Assembly: GCF_913777995.1 (NCBI RefSeq)
Contig: NZ_CAJYVE010000008.1
Span: 38,726-102,725 of the forward strand
Length of the DNA: 64,000 nucleotides
Direction of reading: 5' to 3'
Source: an uncultured Pseudomonas sp.
GTDB taxonomy: Bacteria; Pseudomonadota; Gammaproteobacteria; Pseudomonadales; Pseudomonadaceae
Shown here one piece after another: positions 36,701 through 44,576 of the stretch. A program made the position numbers and the translations under genes. Numbering within the stretch: the first letter of the stretch is position 1; each line of letters begins with the position of its first letter. The notes beneath the pieces were generated by a model. That model made no database searches, had not been told where the DNA came from, and saw only the letters and a list, made by a program, of their open reading frames with translations.

Positions 36701-38665
36701 TGGACCGACGAGCGCTACGGCATGGCCGAAGCCAAGACGGTGATCGCTGCGCCACTGATTGCCGAACTCTCGACGCCGCGCTTCCTCGCCGGTGGTGACC
36801 AGACCAGCGTGGCGCTGGACCTGGCCAACCTCTCCGGCAAGGCGCAGAAGCTCGATGTGCATCTGTTCGCCGACGGCCAGCTGAGCATCCCGGGTGGTGA
36901 CCAGCTCAAGACCGTGCAGCTCAAGGAAGGCCAGCGCACCACGCTGAAGTTCCCGGTGCAGGCCCAGGGTGGCCTTGGCCAGGGCAAGCTGCGTGTGCAG
37001 GTCGACGGCCTCGACCTGCCGGGTGAGCAACTGCCGCCGATGTCCCGCGAATGGACCGTCGGCGTGCGCCCGGCCTACCCGGCGATGCTGCGTCACTACC
37101 GTGCGGTGCTGGAGCAGGGCCAGGACTGGAACCTGCCGGAAGGCGCGCTGCAAGCCTTCGAACCGGCCGGTCGCGAGGCGCTGCTGTCGCTGTCGAGCCG
37201 TCCCCCGCTGAACCTCGGCGAGCAGATCCGTGCCCTCAAGGCCTACCCCTACGGTTGCCTGGAGCAGACCGCCAGCGGCCTGTACCCCTCGCTGTACGCC
37301 GATGCCGCAACGCTCAAGCGCCTGGGCCTGACCGGCGAGCCGGATGCCGAGCGCAAGCGCAAGGTGGAAATCGGTATCGAGCGCCTGCTGGGCATGCAGC
37401 GTTACAACGGCAGCTTCGGCCTGTGGGGTTCCGATGGCGAGGAAGAGTACTGGCTGACCGCCTACGTCACCGACTTCCTGCTGCGCGCCCGTGACCAGGG
37501 TTACGCGGTGCCCGCCGAGGCCCTCAAGAAAGCCAGCGAGCGCCTGATGCGCTACCTGCAGGACCGTGGCCAGGTGCAGGTCAACTACAGCCAGAACGCC
37601 GAGCACACTCGCTTCGCCGTCCAGGCCTACGCCGGCCTGGTGCTGGCGCGCAGCCAACAGGCACCGTTGGGCGCACTGCGGACCTTGTTCGAACGCCGCA
37701 GCGATGCGCGTTCCGGCCTGCCGCTGGTGCAGCTGGCCATCGCCCTGGACAAGATGGGCGACAAGCCGCGCGCCGAGCAGGCCTTGCAGGCCGGCCTGGC
37801 CGTGACCCGCAAGTCCAACGAATGGCTGGCCGACTACGGCAGCCCGCTGCGTGACCAGGCGCTGATCCTGGCCCTGTTGGAAGAGAACGATCTGGGCGGC
37901 GAAGCGCGCAACCAGAAGCTCTTCGACCTCGCCGACCAGCTGGCCGCCAGCCGCTACCTGTCGACCCAGGAGAGCAACTCGCTGTTCCTTGCCGGCCGCC
38001 ACCTGCTGAGCAAACCGGAGAAAGACTGGAGCGCGGCGTTGTCGTCCGGTGGCCAGAGCCTGGAGCTGAGCAACCGTCAGCCTGGCCAGAAACTCGCAGG
38101 TCCCGTGCTGGCCGCGCCGATGACCGTGCATAACGCCAGTGCCGCGACCCTCTACCAGCAACTGACCGTCTCGGGTTACCCGACCCAGGCGCCGGTGGCC
38201 GGTGGCGAGAACCTGAGCATCAGCCGTGAGTACCTGAGCCTCAAGGGCCAGCCGCTCAACGTTGAAGCCCTGAAGACTGGCCAACTGGTGCTGGTGCACC
38301 TGCAGGTCTCGGCACGCCAGCGTGTGCCGGATGCCCTGGTCGTCGACCTGCTGCCCGCCGGCCTGGAGCTGGAGAACCAGAACCTGGCGCAGAGTGCGGC
38401 CAGCCTGGAAGACGCCAGCGAGTCGATCAAGGACTTCCGTGAGTCGATGGAAAATGCCGGTCTCAAGCACCAGGAATATCGTGGCGACCGCTACGTCGCG
38501 GCCCTGGATATCAGTGCCAGCCAGCCGGTCCACCTGCTGTACCTGGCCCGTGCGGTAACACCGGGCATCTACCGGGTTCCGCCACCGCAGGTCGAGTCGA
38601 TGTACCGGCCTAACTGGCAGGCCCTGGGCGAGACCCCCGCGCAGATGGTGGTGCGGGGCAAGTGA
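33707..38665 (+). CDS. Bacterial alpha-2-macroglobulin lipoprotein (YfhM-like)
   Basis: 1652 aa, almost exactly the length of E. coli YfhM (ECAM). Lipobox LLSAC puts Cys at about 19, followed by Asp, which in E. coli favours inner-membrane retention. A Pro/Ala linker and many macroglobulin beta-domains follow; the bait region lies near the middle. The thioester motif CLEQ is intact (Cys1184 in YPYGCLEQTASG), followed by alpha-helical thioester and receptor-like domains. It should trap proteases that breach the periplasm. PBP1C, encoded next, is its usual partner for wall repair. Confidence 0.95.
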   Translation: MLNKGLFLACALALLSACDSSSSDKPAAPPAQAQAPASTPAKPRPALDLPALAKRYEGRELSVVDVSEIQVDGASTLSVSFSVPLDPQQKFAEKLHLVDSKSGKVDGAWELSDNLMELRLRHLEPQRKLVLTVDAGLEGVNKARLASEFSARLETRDLQATVGFASRGSLLPTRLAEGLPVIALNVDKVDVEFFRIKPDQLPAFLAEWEGSSSMSSYRSEELLPMADLVYGGRFDLKPARNTRETLLLPISGIKPLQQPGVYLAVMRASGTYSYSLPATLFTLSDIGLSVHRYSQRMDVFTQALEGGKALSDVNVDVYDQDGKVVGQAKTDGKGHAQLPLPNKAALILAHKDEQSSLLRLNSPALDLAEFDITGPQAHPLQFFIFGPRDLYRPGETVLLNGLLRDQDGKGVKAQPINVEVRRPDEQVSRKFVWEPDANGLYQYQLQLADEAPTGRWQLVYDLGDGKPQLYEFNVEDFLPERLALDLKGSEQPISPEDNPQFEVTGRYLYGAPASGNSLTGQLYVRPLREAVEKLPGYQFGSITEEDLKQDRELDAITLDANGEALLDVQTEWAKARSPLNVILQASLQESGGRPITRRVVQPVWPAERLPGLRPLFGTSAGDDDDYGYGAARGEAQTDGDGPAEFEILVADAAGHKLAANDVKVRLVRERRDYYWTYSNSDGWSYNYNEKFLNLNEETVNIKKDGTAKVTFPVEWGPYRVEVEDPATGLVSSLRFWAGYRWQDNAEGGAVRPDQVKLALDKPAYGDGDTAKVTVTPPAAGKGYLLVESSEGPLWWQEIDVPAEGKTFEVPLDKQWARHDLYVSALVVRPGERKANVTPKRAVGVLHLPLDRSQRKLGLTISAPEKMRPKQPLKLKVAAKNADGSVPKQVQVLVSAVDVGILNITRYATPDPFASLFGRKEYGADQLDVYGQLIEAGQGRLASMAFGGDALAKGGKRPDTSVTIVALQSAPVTLNEKGEGEVSVDIPDFNGELRIMAQAWTDERYGMAEAKTVIAAPLIAELSTPRFLAGGDQTSVALDLANLSGKAQKLDVHLFADGQLSIPGGDQLKTVQLKEGQRTTLKFPVQAQGGLGQGKLRVQVDGLDLPGEQLPPMSREWTVGVRPAYPAMLRHYRAVLEQGQDWNLPEGALQAFEPAGREALLSLSSRPPLNLGEQIRALKAYPYGCLEQTASGLYPSLYADAATLKRLGLTGEPDAERKRKVEIGIERLLGMQRYNGSFGLWGSDGEEEYWLTAYVTDFLLRARDQGYAVPAEALKKASERLMRYLQDRGQVQVNYSQNAEHTRFAVQAYAGLVLARSQQAPLGALRTLFERRSDARSGLPLVQLAIALDKMGDKPRAEQALQAGLAVTRKSNEWLADYGSPLRDQALILALLEENDLGGEARNQKLFDLADQLAASRYLSTQESNSLFLAGRHLLSKPEKDWSAALSSGGQSLELSNRQPGQKLAGPVLAAPMTVHNASAATLYQQLTVSGYPTQAPVAGGENLSISREYLSLKGQPLNVEALKTGQLVLVHLQVSARQRVPDALVVDLLPAGLELENQNLAQSAASLEDASESIKDFRESMENAGLKHQEYRGDRYVAALDISASQPVHLLYLARAVTPGIYRVPPPQVESMYRPNWQALGETPAQMVVRGK

Positions 38666-38677
38666 TGGCCCCTGACG

Positions 38678-38733
38678 GTGGGAGCAGGGCCGCTCCCACT
38701 GTCATCCCCGCTGGCCCGGGATCTTGCCGGGCC
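38678..38733. terminator. Two hairpins between convergent genes
   Basis: GTGGGAGC/GCTCCCAC (38678-38699, 6-base loop) and GGCCCGG/CCGGGCC (38713-38733) lie between the macroglobulin gene and the minus-strand small membrane gene. The first resembles a worn REP unit. U-tracts are absent. Confidence 0.45.
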
Positions 38734-38740
38734 GTGTGGA

Positions 38741-39034
38741 TCAGCGAATGATCCAGCTCAGCAGCCACAACCCCAAGGCCAGCCAGATGAAGCCGAGGAT
38801 GATCGACGCGCGCATGAAGGCGCGGATGGCCGAGTAGAGAAACAGCAGGCCGACGATCAGCGCCAGGATGCTGACCAGTGAAGTGTCCATGCCCAAGGCA
38901 CGGGACAACCCGTCGACGAAATTGCCGCCGGCATGAGCGAACAGATTGAAGAACCACGCCAACCCATCGACCACGAAGCGGATCACCGCACCGATTGCCT
39001 GGCCCAGCCATTCGAAGAAGCCTTCTACTTGCAT
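38741..39034 (-). CDS. Small hypothetical membrane protein between macroglobulin and pbpC
   Basis: 97 aa: a hydrophobic amphipathic N-terminal half (FFEWLGQAIGAVIRFVVDGLAWFFNLF) followed by two clear helices (LVSILALIVGLLFLYSAI and ASIILGFIWLALGLWLLSWII). Encoded opposite to both large neighbours. AGGACA precedes the ATG. No family recognised; position suggests, but does not prove, an envelope role. Confidence 0.7.
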   Translation of the reverse strand: MQVEGFFEWLGQAIGAVIRFVVDGLAWFFNLFAHAGGNFVDGLSRALGMDTSLVSILALIVGLLFLYSAIRAFMRASIILGFIWLALGLWLLSWIIR

Positions 39035-39118
39035 GGAAAATGTCCTGAGTGAAAGGAAGTGTCTAAGAGCTTTGGCTATCAGCCAGTACGGCTGGTTCCC
39101 TGCGGGGGGCGTATCGGC

Positions 39119-41467
39119 ATGAAAGTCTGGAACCCCGAAGGCCGGCGCCGCTGGTTGCGCCGTGGCCTGCTGGTGCTGTTGGTGCCGCCGCTGCTGCTGT
39201 GGCTGGCCGACCGTATCTGGCCGCTGCCGTTGCCGCAAGACGACCTGGCGCGAGTGGTTCTGGCCGAGGACGGTACGCCACTGTGGCGCTTCGCCGACGC
39301 CGACGGGGTATGGCGTTACCCGATCACCCGTGAGCAGGTGTCACCCTATTACCTGGAGGCGCTGCTGACCTACGAGGACCGCTGGTTCTACAGCCACCCC
39401 GGGGTCAACCCGCTGGCCCTGGCGCGGGCAACCTGGCAGAACCTCACGGGCGCGCGGGTGGTGTCCGGTGGCAGCACCCTGTCGATGCAGGTGGCGCGCT
39501 TGCTCGATCCGCATTCACGGACCTTGCCCGGCAAGCTGCGCCAGCTGTGGCGTACCGTGCAGCTGGAGTGGCATCTGTCGAAGCCGCAAATCCTCGAGCT
39601 GTACCTCAACCGCGCGCCGTTTGGCGGCACCCTGCAAGGCGTGGCGGCGGCCAGTTGGGCGTACCTGGGCAAGTCGCCGCAGCAGATGACCCGCTCCGAG
39701 GCCGCGATGCTGGCGGTACTGCCCCAGGCGCCCAGCCGCTTGCGCCCCGATCGTCACCCGGAGCGTGCCCAGCAGGCGCGTGACAAGGTCCTGCGACGCC
39801 TGGCCGAGTTCGGCGTCTGGCCCCAGGCCAGTGTCGAGGAAGCCTTGCAGGAGCCGCTGTTGCTCGCGCCGCGCCAGGAACCGAGCCTGGCACCGTTGCT
39901 GGCCCGGCGCCTGAACCGTCCCGGCAGCCCGCCGCTGATCCGCACCACCCTGGATGCCGGCCTGCAACGGCGCATGGAAGACCTGATCATGGGCTGGCGC
40001 GCACGCCTGCCCGAGCGCACCTCGGCTGCCATCCTCATCGTCGAGGCCGAGAGCATGGCGGTGCGCGCCTATGTCGGCTCGGTGGACATCAACGACGCCA
40101 AGCGCTTTGGCCATGTGGACATGATCAGTGCGATCCGCTCGCCCGGCTCGACGCTCAAGCCGTTTCTCTACGGCATGGCCATGGACGACGGGCTGATTCA
40201 TTCCGAATCGCTGCTGCAGGACGTGCCGCGCCGCTATGGCGACTACCGACCAGGCAATTTCTCTGCCGGCTTCGGCGGGCCAGTGGCGGCCAGTTCGGCG
40301 TTGTCCATGTCGCTCAACCTGCCCGCCGTGCAGTTGCTGGAGGCCTACGGGCCGAAGCGCTTTGCGGCCGAGCTGCGCAACGGCGGTATCCCGCTGGTCC
40401 TACCGCCGCTGGCCGAGCCGAATCTGGCGCTGATCCTCGGTGGCGCCGGCACGCGCCTGCAGGACCTGGTCACCGGCTACAGCGCCTTCGCCCGTGGCGG
40501 GGTCAGTGCCGACGTGCGCCTGCAACCCCAGGACCCGCTGCGTGAACGGCGCATGCTGTCGCCGGGCGCAGCGTGGATCATCCGGCGCATTCTCAGCGGC
40601 CAGTCGCGGCCCGACCTGGACCCGCATGCCGAGCTGGTGCAGCGTCCGCAACTGGCCTGGAAGACCGGCACCAGCTACGGCTTCCGCGATGCCTGGGCCA
40701 TTGGTGTAGGGCCGCGCTTTCTCGTCGGGGTGTGGATAGGCCGCCCGGACGGTACGCCGGTGCCGGGCCAGTTCGGCTTGGCCTCGGCGGCGCCGCTGAT
40801 GCTGCAGGTGCATGACGTGCTGGCCAACCGTGACAGCCAGCGCGGTATCAGCACACCGGTGCCGCCGGTGCCCTTCAACGTGGGGGTGGCCGCGATCTGC
40901 TGGCCGCTGGGCCAGCCGCTCGGCAAGAACGACCCGAACTGTCGACGCCAGCGGTTCGCCTGGACCCTGGACGGCACCACGCCGCCGACCCTGCAGGCGG
41001 GTGATCAGCCGCTGGGTCTGGGGCTACTGGAGAAGGTCTGGGTCAATGCCGAGGGGGTGCGTGTCGACGCCGGTTGCCCCGGTGCGGTCGCCCGCGACAT
41101 CGCCTTGTGGCCGGCCCCGCTGGAACCCTGGCTGCCCCGCAGCGAACGTCGTGAGGCGCGGCTGCCCGCCATCGACCCGGCATGCCCGCCGCAGGCTCTG
41201 AGCCTGGCCACGCCGTTGAGCATCGTCGGCGTGCGCGAAGGCGACAACCTGCGCCTGCCGGCCGGCAGCCGCCAGGCCCTGCATTTGAAACTCTCGGCCC
41301 TGGGCGGCAATGGCCGGCGCTGGTGGTTCATCGACGGCAGCCCGGCTGCCGATACAGCCAACCAGGAAGAATTCAACACCACCCTGAAACGCTCCGGGCA
41401 CTACCAGTTGAGCGTACTGGACGAGAGCGGGCAGACCGCTCAAGTGCAGTTCAATGTGCTGGATTAG
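39119..41467 (+). CDS. pbpC: Penicillin-binding protein 1C
   Basis: 782 aa, bifunctional peptidoglycan synthase. N-terminal anchor (LLVLLVPPLLLWLADRI), GT51 glycosyltransferase with YEDRWFYSHPGVNP and GGSTLSMQVARLL, then the transpeptidase with SxxK at S344 (GSTLKPF), an SLN triad (SMSLNLP) and KTG at 515 (KTGTSYGFRD). The last 90 residues are the BiPBP-C domain characteristic of PBP1C. Start MKVWNPEGRRR; the 20 open codons upstream are not part of the family. The pairing with alpha-2-macroglobulin is widespread. Confidence 0.95.
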   Translation: MKVWNPEGRRRWLRRGLLVLLVPPLLLWLADRIWPLPLPQDDLARVVLAEDGTPLWRFADADGVWRYPITREQVSPYYLEALLTYEDRWFYSHPGVNPLALARATWQNLTGARVVSGGSTLSMQVARLLDPHSRTLPGKLRQLWRTVQLEWHLSKPQILELYLNRAPFGGTLQGVAAASWAYLGKSPQQMTRSEAAMLAVLPQAPSRLRPDRHPERAQQARDKVLRRLAEFGVWPQASVEEALQEPLLLAPRQEPSLAPLLARRLNRPGSPPLIRTTLDAGLQRRMEDLIMGWRARLPERTSAAILIVEAESMAVRAYVGSVDINDAKRFGHVDMISAIRSPGSTLKPFLYGMAMDDGLIHSESLLQDVPRRYGDYRPGNFSAGFGGPVAASSALSMSLNLPAVQLLEAYGPKRFAAELRNGGIPLVLPPLAEPNLALILGGAGTRLQDLVTGYSAFARGGVSADVRLQPQDPLRERRMLSPGAAWIIRRILSGQSRPDLDPHAELVQRPQLAWKTGTSYGFRDAWAIGVGPRFLVGVWIGRPDGTPVPGQFGLASAAPLMLQVHDVLANRDSQRGISTPVPPVPFNVGVAAICWPLGQPLGKNDPNCRRQRFAWTLDGTTPPTLQAGDQPLGLGLLEKVWVNAEGVRVDAGCPGAVARDIALWPAPLEPWLPRSERREARLPAIDPACPPQALSLATPLSIVGVREGDNLRLPAGSRQALHLKLSALGGNGRRWWFIDGSPAADTANQEEFNTTLKRSGHYQLSVLDESGQTAQVQFNVLD

Positions 41468-42024
41468 CTCCCGGATCGTTCGACACCTTCCAGTGCGTTG
41501 ATGGTGCTGGGGCGGTTCAGGCGTGCCGCAGGTACCGGCACCACAGCCACTGCGGTAGCCCGTAGCTGTATGGTGGTCGGCTGCGAAGAACTGTCGAACA
41601 GCGAGGCAATGCCGGACGCGATGCTGCGTGGCACCGTATGGCTGGCGACCACCTGAATGGCTTCGGTGCTGGCGGCGTTGACCACGAAGGTGCTGCTGCC
41701 GTCGTCGGGGTTGACAACCAGCGTGCCGCAGCGCGTTTCCAGGCGGCGCTCATCGGTGTCGGGAATGAAACCGTTGCGGGTGGCGCTTTGCGTCGCATAC
41801 CGCGCGGCGCTGGCCGTGCTGCCGCAACGCCCCTGGCGGCTGGCCGCTTCCTGGGCAGCGATGTCGGCGATGCGCTGCAGGGCGCGCATTTCCAGATACA
41901 GGCGCAGGCTGTCGAGCAGGGTCACGCAGAGCAGCAGAGCGATGCCCAGCGTCAGCGCGGCGAGTGCCGCAATGGCGCCACGCTGCCGGCCAGGCGGCGA
42001 AAAAGTTCTGCGCAGGGGCGACAT
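41464..42024 (-). CDS. TadG-like protein with N-terminal membrane anchor
   Basis: 186 aa. A basic start (RRTFSPPGRQRGAIAALAALTLGIALLLCVTLLDSLRLYLEMR) matches the TadE/TadG N-terminal helix, with RGA before the hydrophobic stretch and an amphipathic tail after it; the remainder is an extracytoplasmic domain with two conserved Cys (RCGST and TRCGT). No other tad or flp pilus genes are nearby. Its stop codon overlaps that of the convergent pbpC. Confidence 0.7.
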   Translation of the reverse strand: MSPLRRTFSPPGRQRGAIAALAALTLGIALLLCVTLLDSLRLYLEMRALQRIADIAAQEAASRQGRCGSTASAARYATQSATRNGFIPDTDERRLETRCGTLVVNPDDGSSTFVVNAASTEAIQVVASHTVPRSIASGIASLFDSSSQPTTIQLRATAVAVVPVPAARLNRPSTINALEGVERSGS

Positions 42025-42127
42025 CCAGCCCTCCTTTGGCTCAACCACCCGTTGGGCATTGAGTGTAGTAAAGGTTGGATAGCGGCGCTGGCTGATCGCC
42101 ATTATCGCGGGCTGTTTCTAGCTTTGC

Positions 42128-42152
42128 TGGGCGCGAGCCTGCTCGCGAAAAT
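42128..42152. repeat. Degenerate single REP unit
   Basis: GGGCGCGAGCCTGCTCGCGAA resembles the inner REP arm seen at 55863 (GGAGCGAGCTTGCTCGCGA) with a few changes. It sits in the spacer between the TadG-like and DUF4136 genes. Confidence 0.45.
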
Positions 42153-42222
42153 GCCTTGTCGCGAAGGTCATGCAGCCTTTCGCGAAGCCCGCGCCAGCAC
42201 GCTGTATCGGAGCGACAGGCGC

Positions 42223-42780
42223 TCAGTGCGGCGGGTATTGCTCAAGGATCTTCGCCACTGTCTTGCGTATCGCCGCATCCCTGGCCGCCGGGTCCGCCGG
42301 GTTGTCCTGGATGCGCTCGGTACTGCCGCGCCAGACCAGCTTGCCGTCCTTGCCGTCGAACAGGTCGATCTGCAGGGTCGAGACCTTGTAGTCGACGCTA
42401 CGGGTCTCGGTGGCCATTGGCGCGCCCCAGTAACCATAGCCGCCCCACGGGCCCCAGCCACCGCCGTATTGGGTGCTGACCAGTTGCTGGCGGTCTTCGA
42501 CGATCAGCCAGGCCTGGACCTTGAGGTCCGCCGCCGCGCCAGCGGCCGGGCGCAGGCCGCGCTGGTCGAGCTGCTCGCCGATGGCATCGCGGATGCGCCG
42601 GTCGGTCAGGTCGCTCTGCACCCGTGGGTCTGCCGGCTGGTACTGCACCGCCGGCTCTTTCCAGCTCCAGCTGCGATAGGCACCGAAGTCGCGCTGGGCA
42701 TCGAAGTCGCGGTTGATGGTGTTGCTCTGGCAGGCAGCGAGCAACAGGCAGCAAGACAGCAGGGCTAGACGTAGGGACAT
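42223..42780 (-). CDS. DUF4136 lipoprotein (first copy)
   Basis: 185-aa predicted lipoprotein: lipobox LLAAC (Cys17), then the DUF4136 pattern [40 protein letters not shown] and VSTLQIDLFDGKDGKLVWRGSTE. A Gly/Trp/Tyr-rich loop (GGGWGPWGGYGYWG) is inserted centrally. Function unknown. A diverged relative lies 40 bp upstream in the same orientation, so the two are probably a tandem duplication. Confidence 0.85.
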   Translation of the reverse strand: MSLRLALLSCCLLLAACQSNTINRDFDAQRDFGAYRSWSWKEPAVQYQPADPRVQSDLTDRRIRDAIGEQLDQRGLRPAAGAAADLKVQAWLIVEDRQQLVSTQYGGGWGPWGGYGYWGAPMATETRSVDYKVSTLQIDLFDGKDGKLVWRGSTERIQDNPADPAARDAAIRKTVAKILEQYPPH

Positions 42781-42820
42781 GGCAGTGGCTCGCTAAGGTC
42801 GATTCCGAAAAGGGTCGGTA

Positions 42821-43432
42821 TCAGGCGGGAGGATACGCCGCCAAGGCCTTTTGCACAGCCTGGCGCAGGGCCTGATTGCGTGAAGACTCATCCCCGCCGC
42901 TGCGGGTTTCGGCGCTGGCACTCCACACCGGCTGGCCGGTACGGGCATCGAACAGGCGGATGCTCACCACCAGCACCTGTTCCTGATAGGTGCGCACCAC
43001 TGGCACCCGGGCGTAGCCGCCGTAGCCATGCCGGTAGCCGTCATAGCCCCAGCCACCGTAGTACGGGTTGGCGTAGTCTTCGCGCACTTGGCGCAGGCGG
43101 GTTTCCAGGCGGCTGTCGGCGCTGACCCGCAGGTCTGGCGGGGCGTTGCGCGCCGGACGCAGGCCGCGTTGGTCAAGGCCTTCGCTGACCGTTTCGGCGA
43201 CCTGTGCGCCATCCACCCAGGCCGAGCCGGCCGGGCCTCGGTCGTACTGCCACGCCCAGCTGCGGTAGCGGGCGTAATCGCGAGGGGCGGCCGGGTAGGC
43301 GCTCATGTCCAGCACCTGCGCGGCCTGCGGTGGTGCAGCCGGCAGCGGCAGGGTCTGGGCTCGATAGGGGTTGTCGCTCTGGCAGGCGCTGAGCCCAAGC
43401 GTGATGGCGATCAAGGCAACACGAGCGTTCAT
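42821..43432 (-). CDS. DUF4136 lipoprotein (second copy)
   Basis: 203-aa predicted lipoprotein: lipobox GLSAC (Cys17), a Pro/Ala linker, [14 protein letters not shown], a shared LDQRGLRPA, a Gly/Tyr-rich loop ([17 protein letters not shown]) and [19 protein letters not shown]. Same architecture as the downstream copy, with a longer N-terminal linker. Cell role unknown. Confidence 0.85.
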   Translation of the reverse strand: MNARVALIAITLGLSACQSDNPYRAQTLPLPAAPPQAAQVLDMSAYPAAPRDYARYRSWAWQYDRGPAGSAWVDGAQVAETVSEGLDQRGLRPARNAPPDLRVSADSRLETRLRQVREDYANPYYGGWGYDGYRHGYGGYARVPVVRTYQEQVLVVSIRLFDARTGQPVWSASAETRSGGDESSRNQALRQAVQKALAAYPPA

Positions 43433-43450
43433 GGCGGTCTCCGTTGTGCG

Positions 43451-44218
43451 TCACACCGGCCGGCAGATCCAGTGCAGATAACGGCCCAGGCCGGCGAAGG
43501 CCGGGTGACGGCGGTGCGCCAGCTCCATTTCCAGCAGCTCTTCCAGGCTGGCGCGTTTCTGGAAGTCGGTGGGCATGTAGTCGTGGAAGACGCGCACGCC
43601 GCTCTGGGTTTCGATTCGCCACTGGCCGGCAAGTTGCGCTGCCAGCTCCCGCGGGTCGAGCGGTTCCTGGGGCGTGAGGCTCTGTTTCTCGCCGGCCAGT
43701 TCGTTGCTGCGCAGCTTGCGGAAATGGCCCTTGAGCAGGTTGCGATAGACCAGCGCATCGCGGTTGTAGAACGCCAGCGACAGCCAGCCGCCTGGCGCGG
43801 TCAGGCGGTGCAGCAACGGCAGGATGGCATGCGGCTCGGCCAGCCATTCCAGCACGGCGTGGCAGATCACCAGGTCGAAGGGCTCGTGCAGATGCTCGGG
43901 CAGCGCCTGCCAGGGGGCGTGGATGAACTGTGCCGACAGACCGGCCTCGTCGAAACGCTGGCGCGCGCCGTCAAGCATGGGCGCGGCCGGTTCGCTGAAG
44001 GTCACCGCATGGCCCTGGCTGGCCAGCCACAGCGACATGTGGCCCAGGCCACCGCCGATATCCAAGACCCGCAAGGGGCGCTCAGGCAGCGTTTCAGTCA
44101 GGTCGGCCTGAAGGACCGCCAGGCGGATGGCGCCTTTGGCTCCGCCGTAGATCTTCTCGGCGAAGCGCGTGGCCAGTTCGTCGAAGTGCCGATCGGCCGC
44201 TTTCACTGGCGCGTTCAT
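43451..44218 (-). CDS. cmoM: tRNA 5-carboxymethoxyuridine methyltransferase CmoM
   Basis: 255-aa SAM enzyme; esterifies cmo5U at the wobble base to mcmo5U. It has FDELATRFAEKIYGGAKGAIRLAVL, the SAM loop LDIGGGLGHMSLWLA, HAVLEWLAEP, LSLAFYNRDALVYRNLLKGHF and GVRVFHDYM, all matching E. coli CmoM as I recall it. Start MNAPVKAADRHFDE overlaps the upstream MazG-like gene by 4 bp. Confidence 0.92.
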   Translation of the reverse strand: MNAPVKAADRHFDELATRFAEKIYGGAKGAIRLAVLQADLTETLPERPLRVLDIGGGLGHMSLWLASQGHAVTFSEPAAPMLDGARQRFDEAGLSAQFIHAPWQALPEHLHEPFDLVICHAVLEWLAEPHAILPLLHRLTAPGGWLSLAFYNRDALVYRNLLKGHFRKLRSNELAGEKQSLTPQEPLDPRELAAQLAGQWRIETQSGVRVFHDYMPTDFQKRASLEELLEMELAHRRHPAFAGLGRYLHWICRPV

Positions 44219-44520
44219 CGGGCGAACCTGCGCTCGCTGTCGGCCAGCTTGCTGCGTACGACCTGTTCCATGTCCAGGCCCAGTTCGCTGCACAGCAACA
44301 ACAGGTACAGCACGATGTCACCGACTTCCTGGCCGGCATGGGCCAACTGGTCGGCCGGCAGCTGGCGCGACTGGTCTTCGCTCAGCCACTGGAAGATTTC
44401 CACCAGCTCGGCCATTTCCACGCTGGCGGCCATGGCCAGGTTCTTGGGGCTGTGGAAACGCTTCCAGTCGTTGGTGTCGCGGATGCGGTGCAGGCGTTGC
44501 GTGAGTTCTTCGAGGTTCAT
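44215..44520 (-). CDS. MazG-like nucleotide pyrophosphohydrolase
   Basis: 101 aa; single MazG-type helical domain with the metal-binding pattern EMAELVEIFQW and, further on, EVGDIVLYLLLLCSEL. Likely hydrolyses non-canonical NTPs or dCTP-type substrates. The start MNLEELTQRLHRIRD is preferred over a much longer open frame that runs through the MaoC gene. ATGA-coupled to cmoM. Confidence 0.9.
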   Translation of the reverse strand: MNLEELTQRLHRIRDTNDWKRFHSPKNLAMAASVEMAELVEIFQWLSEDQSRQLPADQLAHAGQEVGDIVLYLLLLCSELGLDMEQVVRSKLADSERRFAR

Positions 44521-44576
44521 CGTGGTCTCCTGATGTGGCATAGCATCAGGCTGAATGTCACGCCAGGCAAGTTCCG

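Noticed and set aside
33671-38533. A 1620-codon open frame on the minus strand opposite the macroglobulin gene
   Set aside because: GC-rich third positions keep the antisense frame open. The peptide is Gln/His/Gly-rich without domains, while the plus strand has an intact lipobox and thioester.
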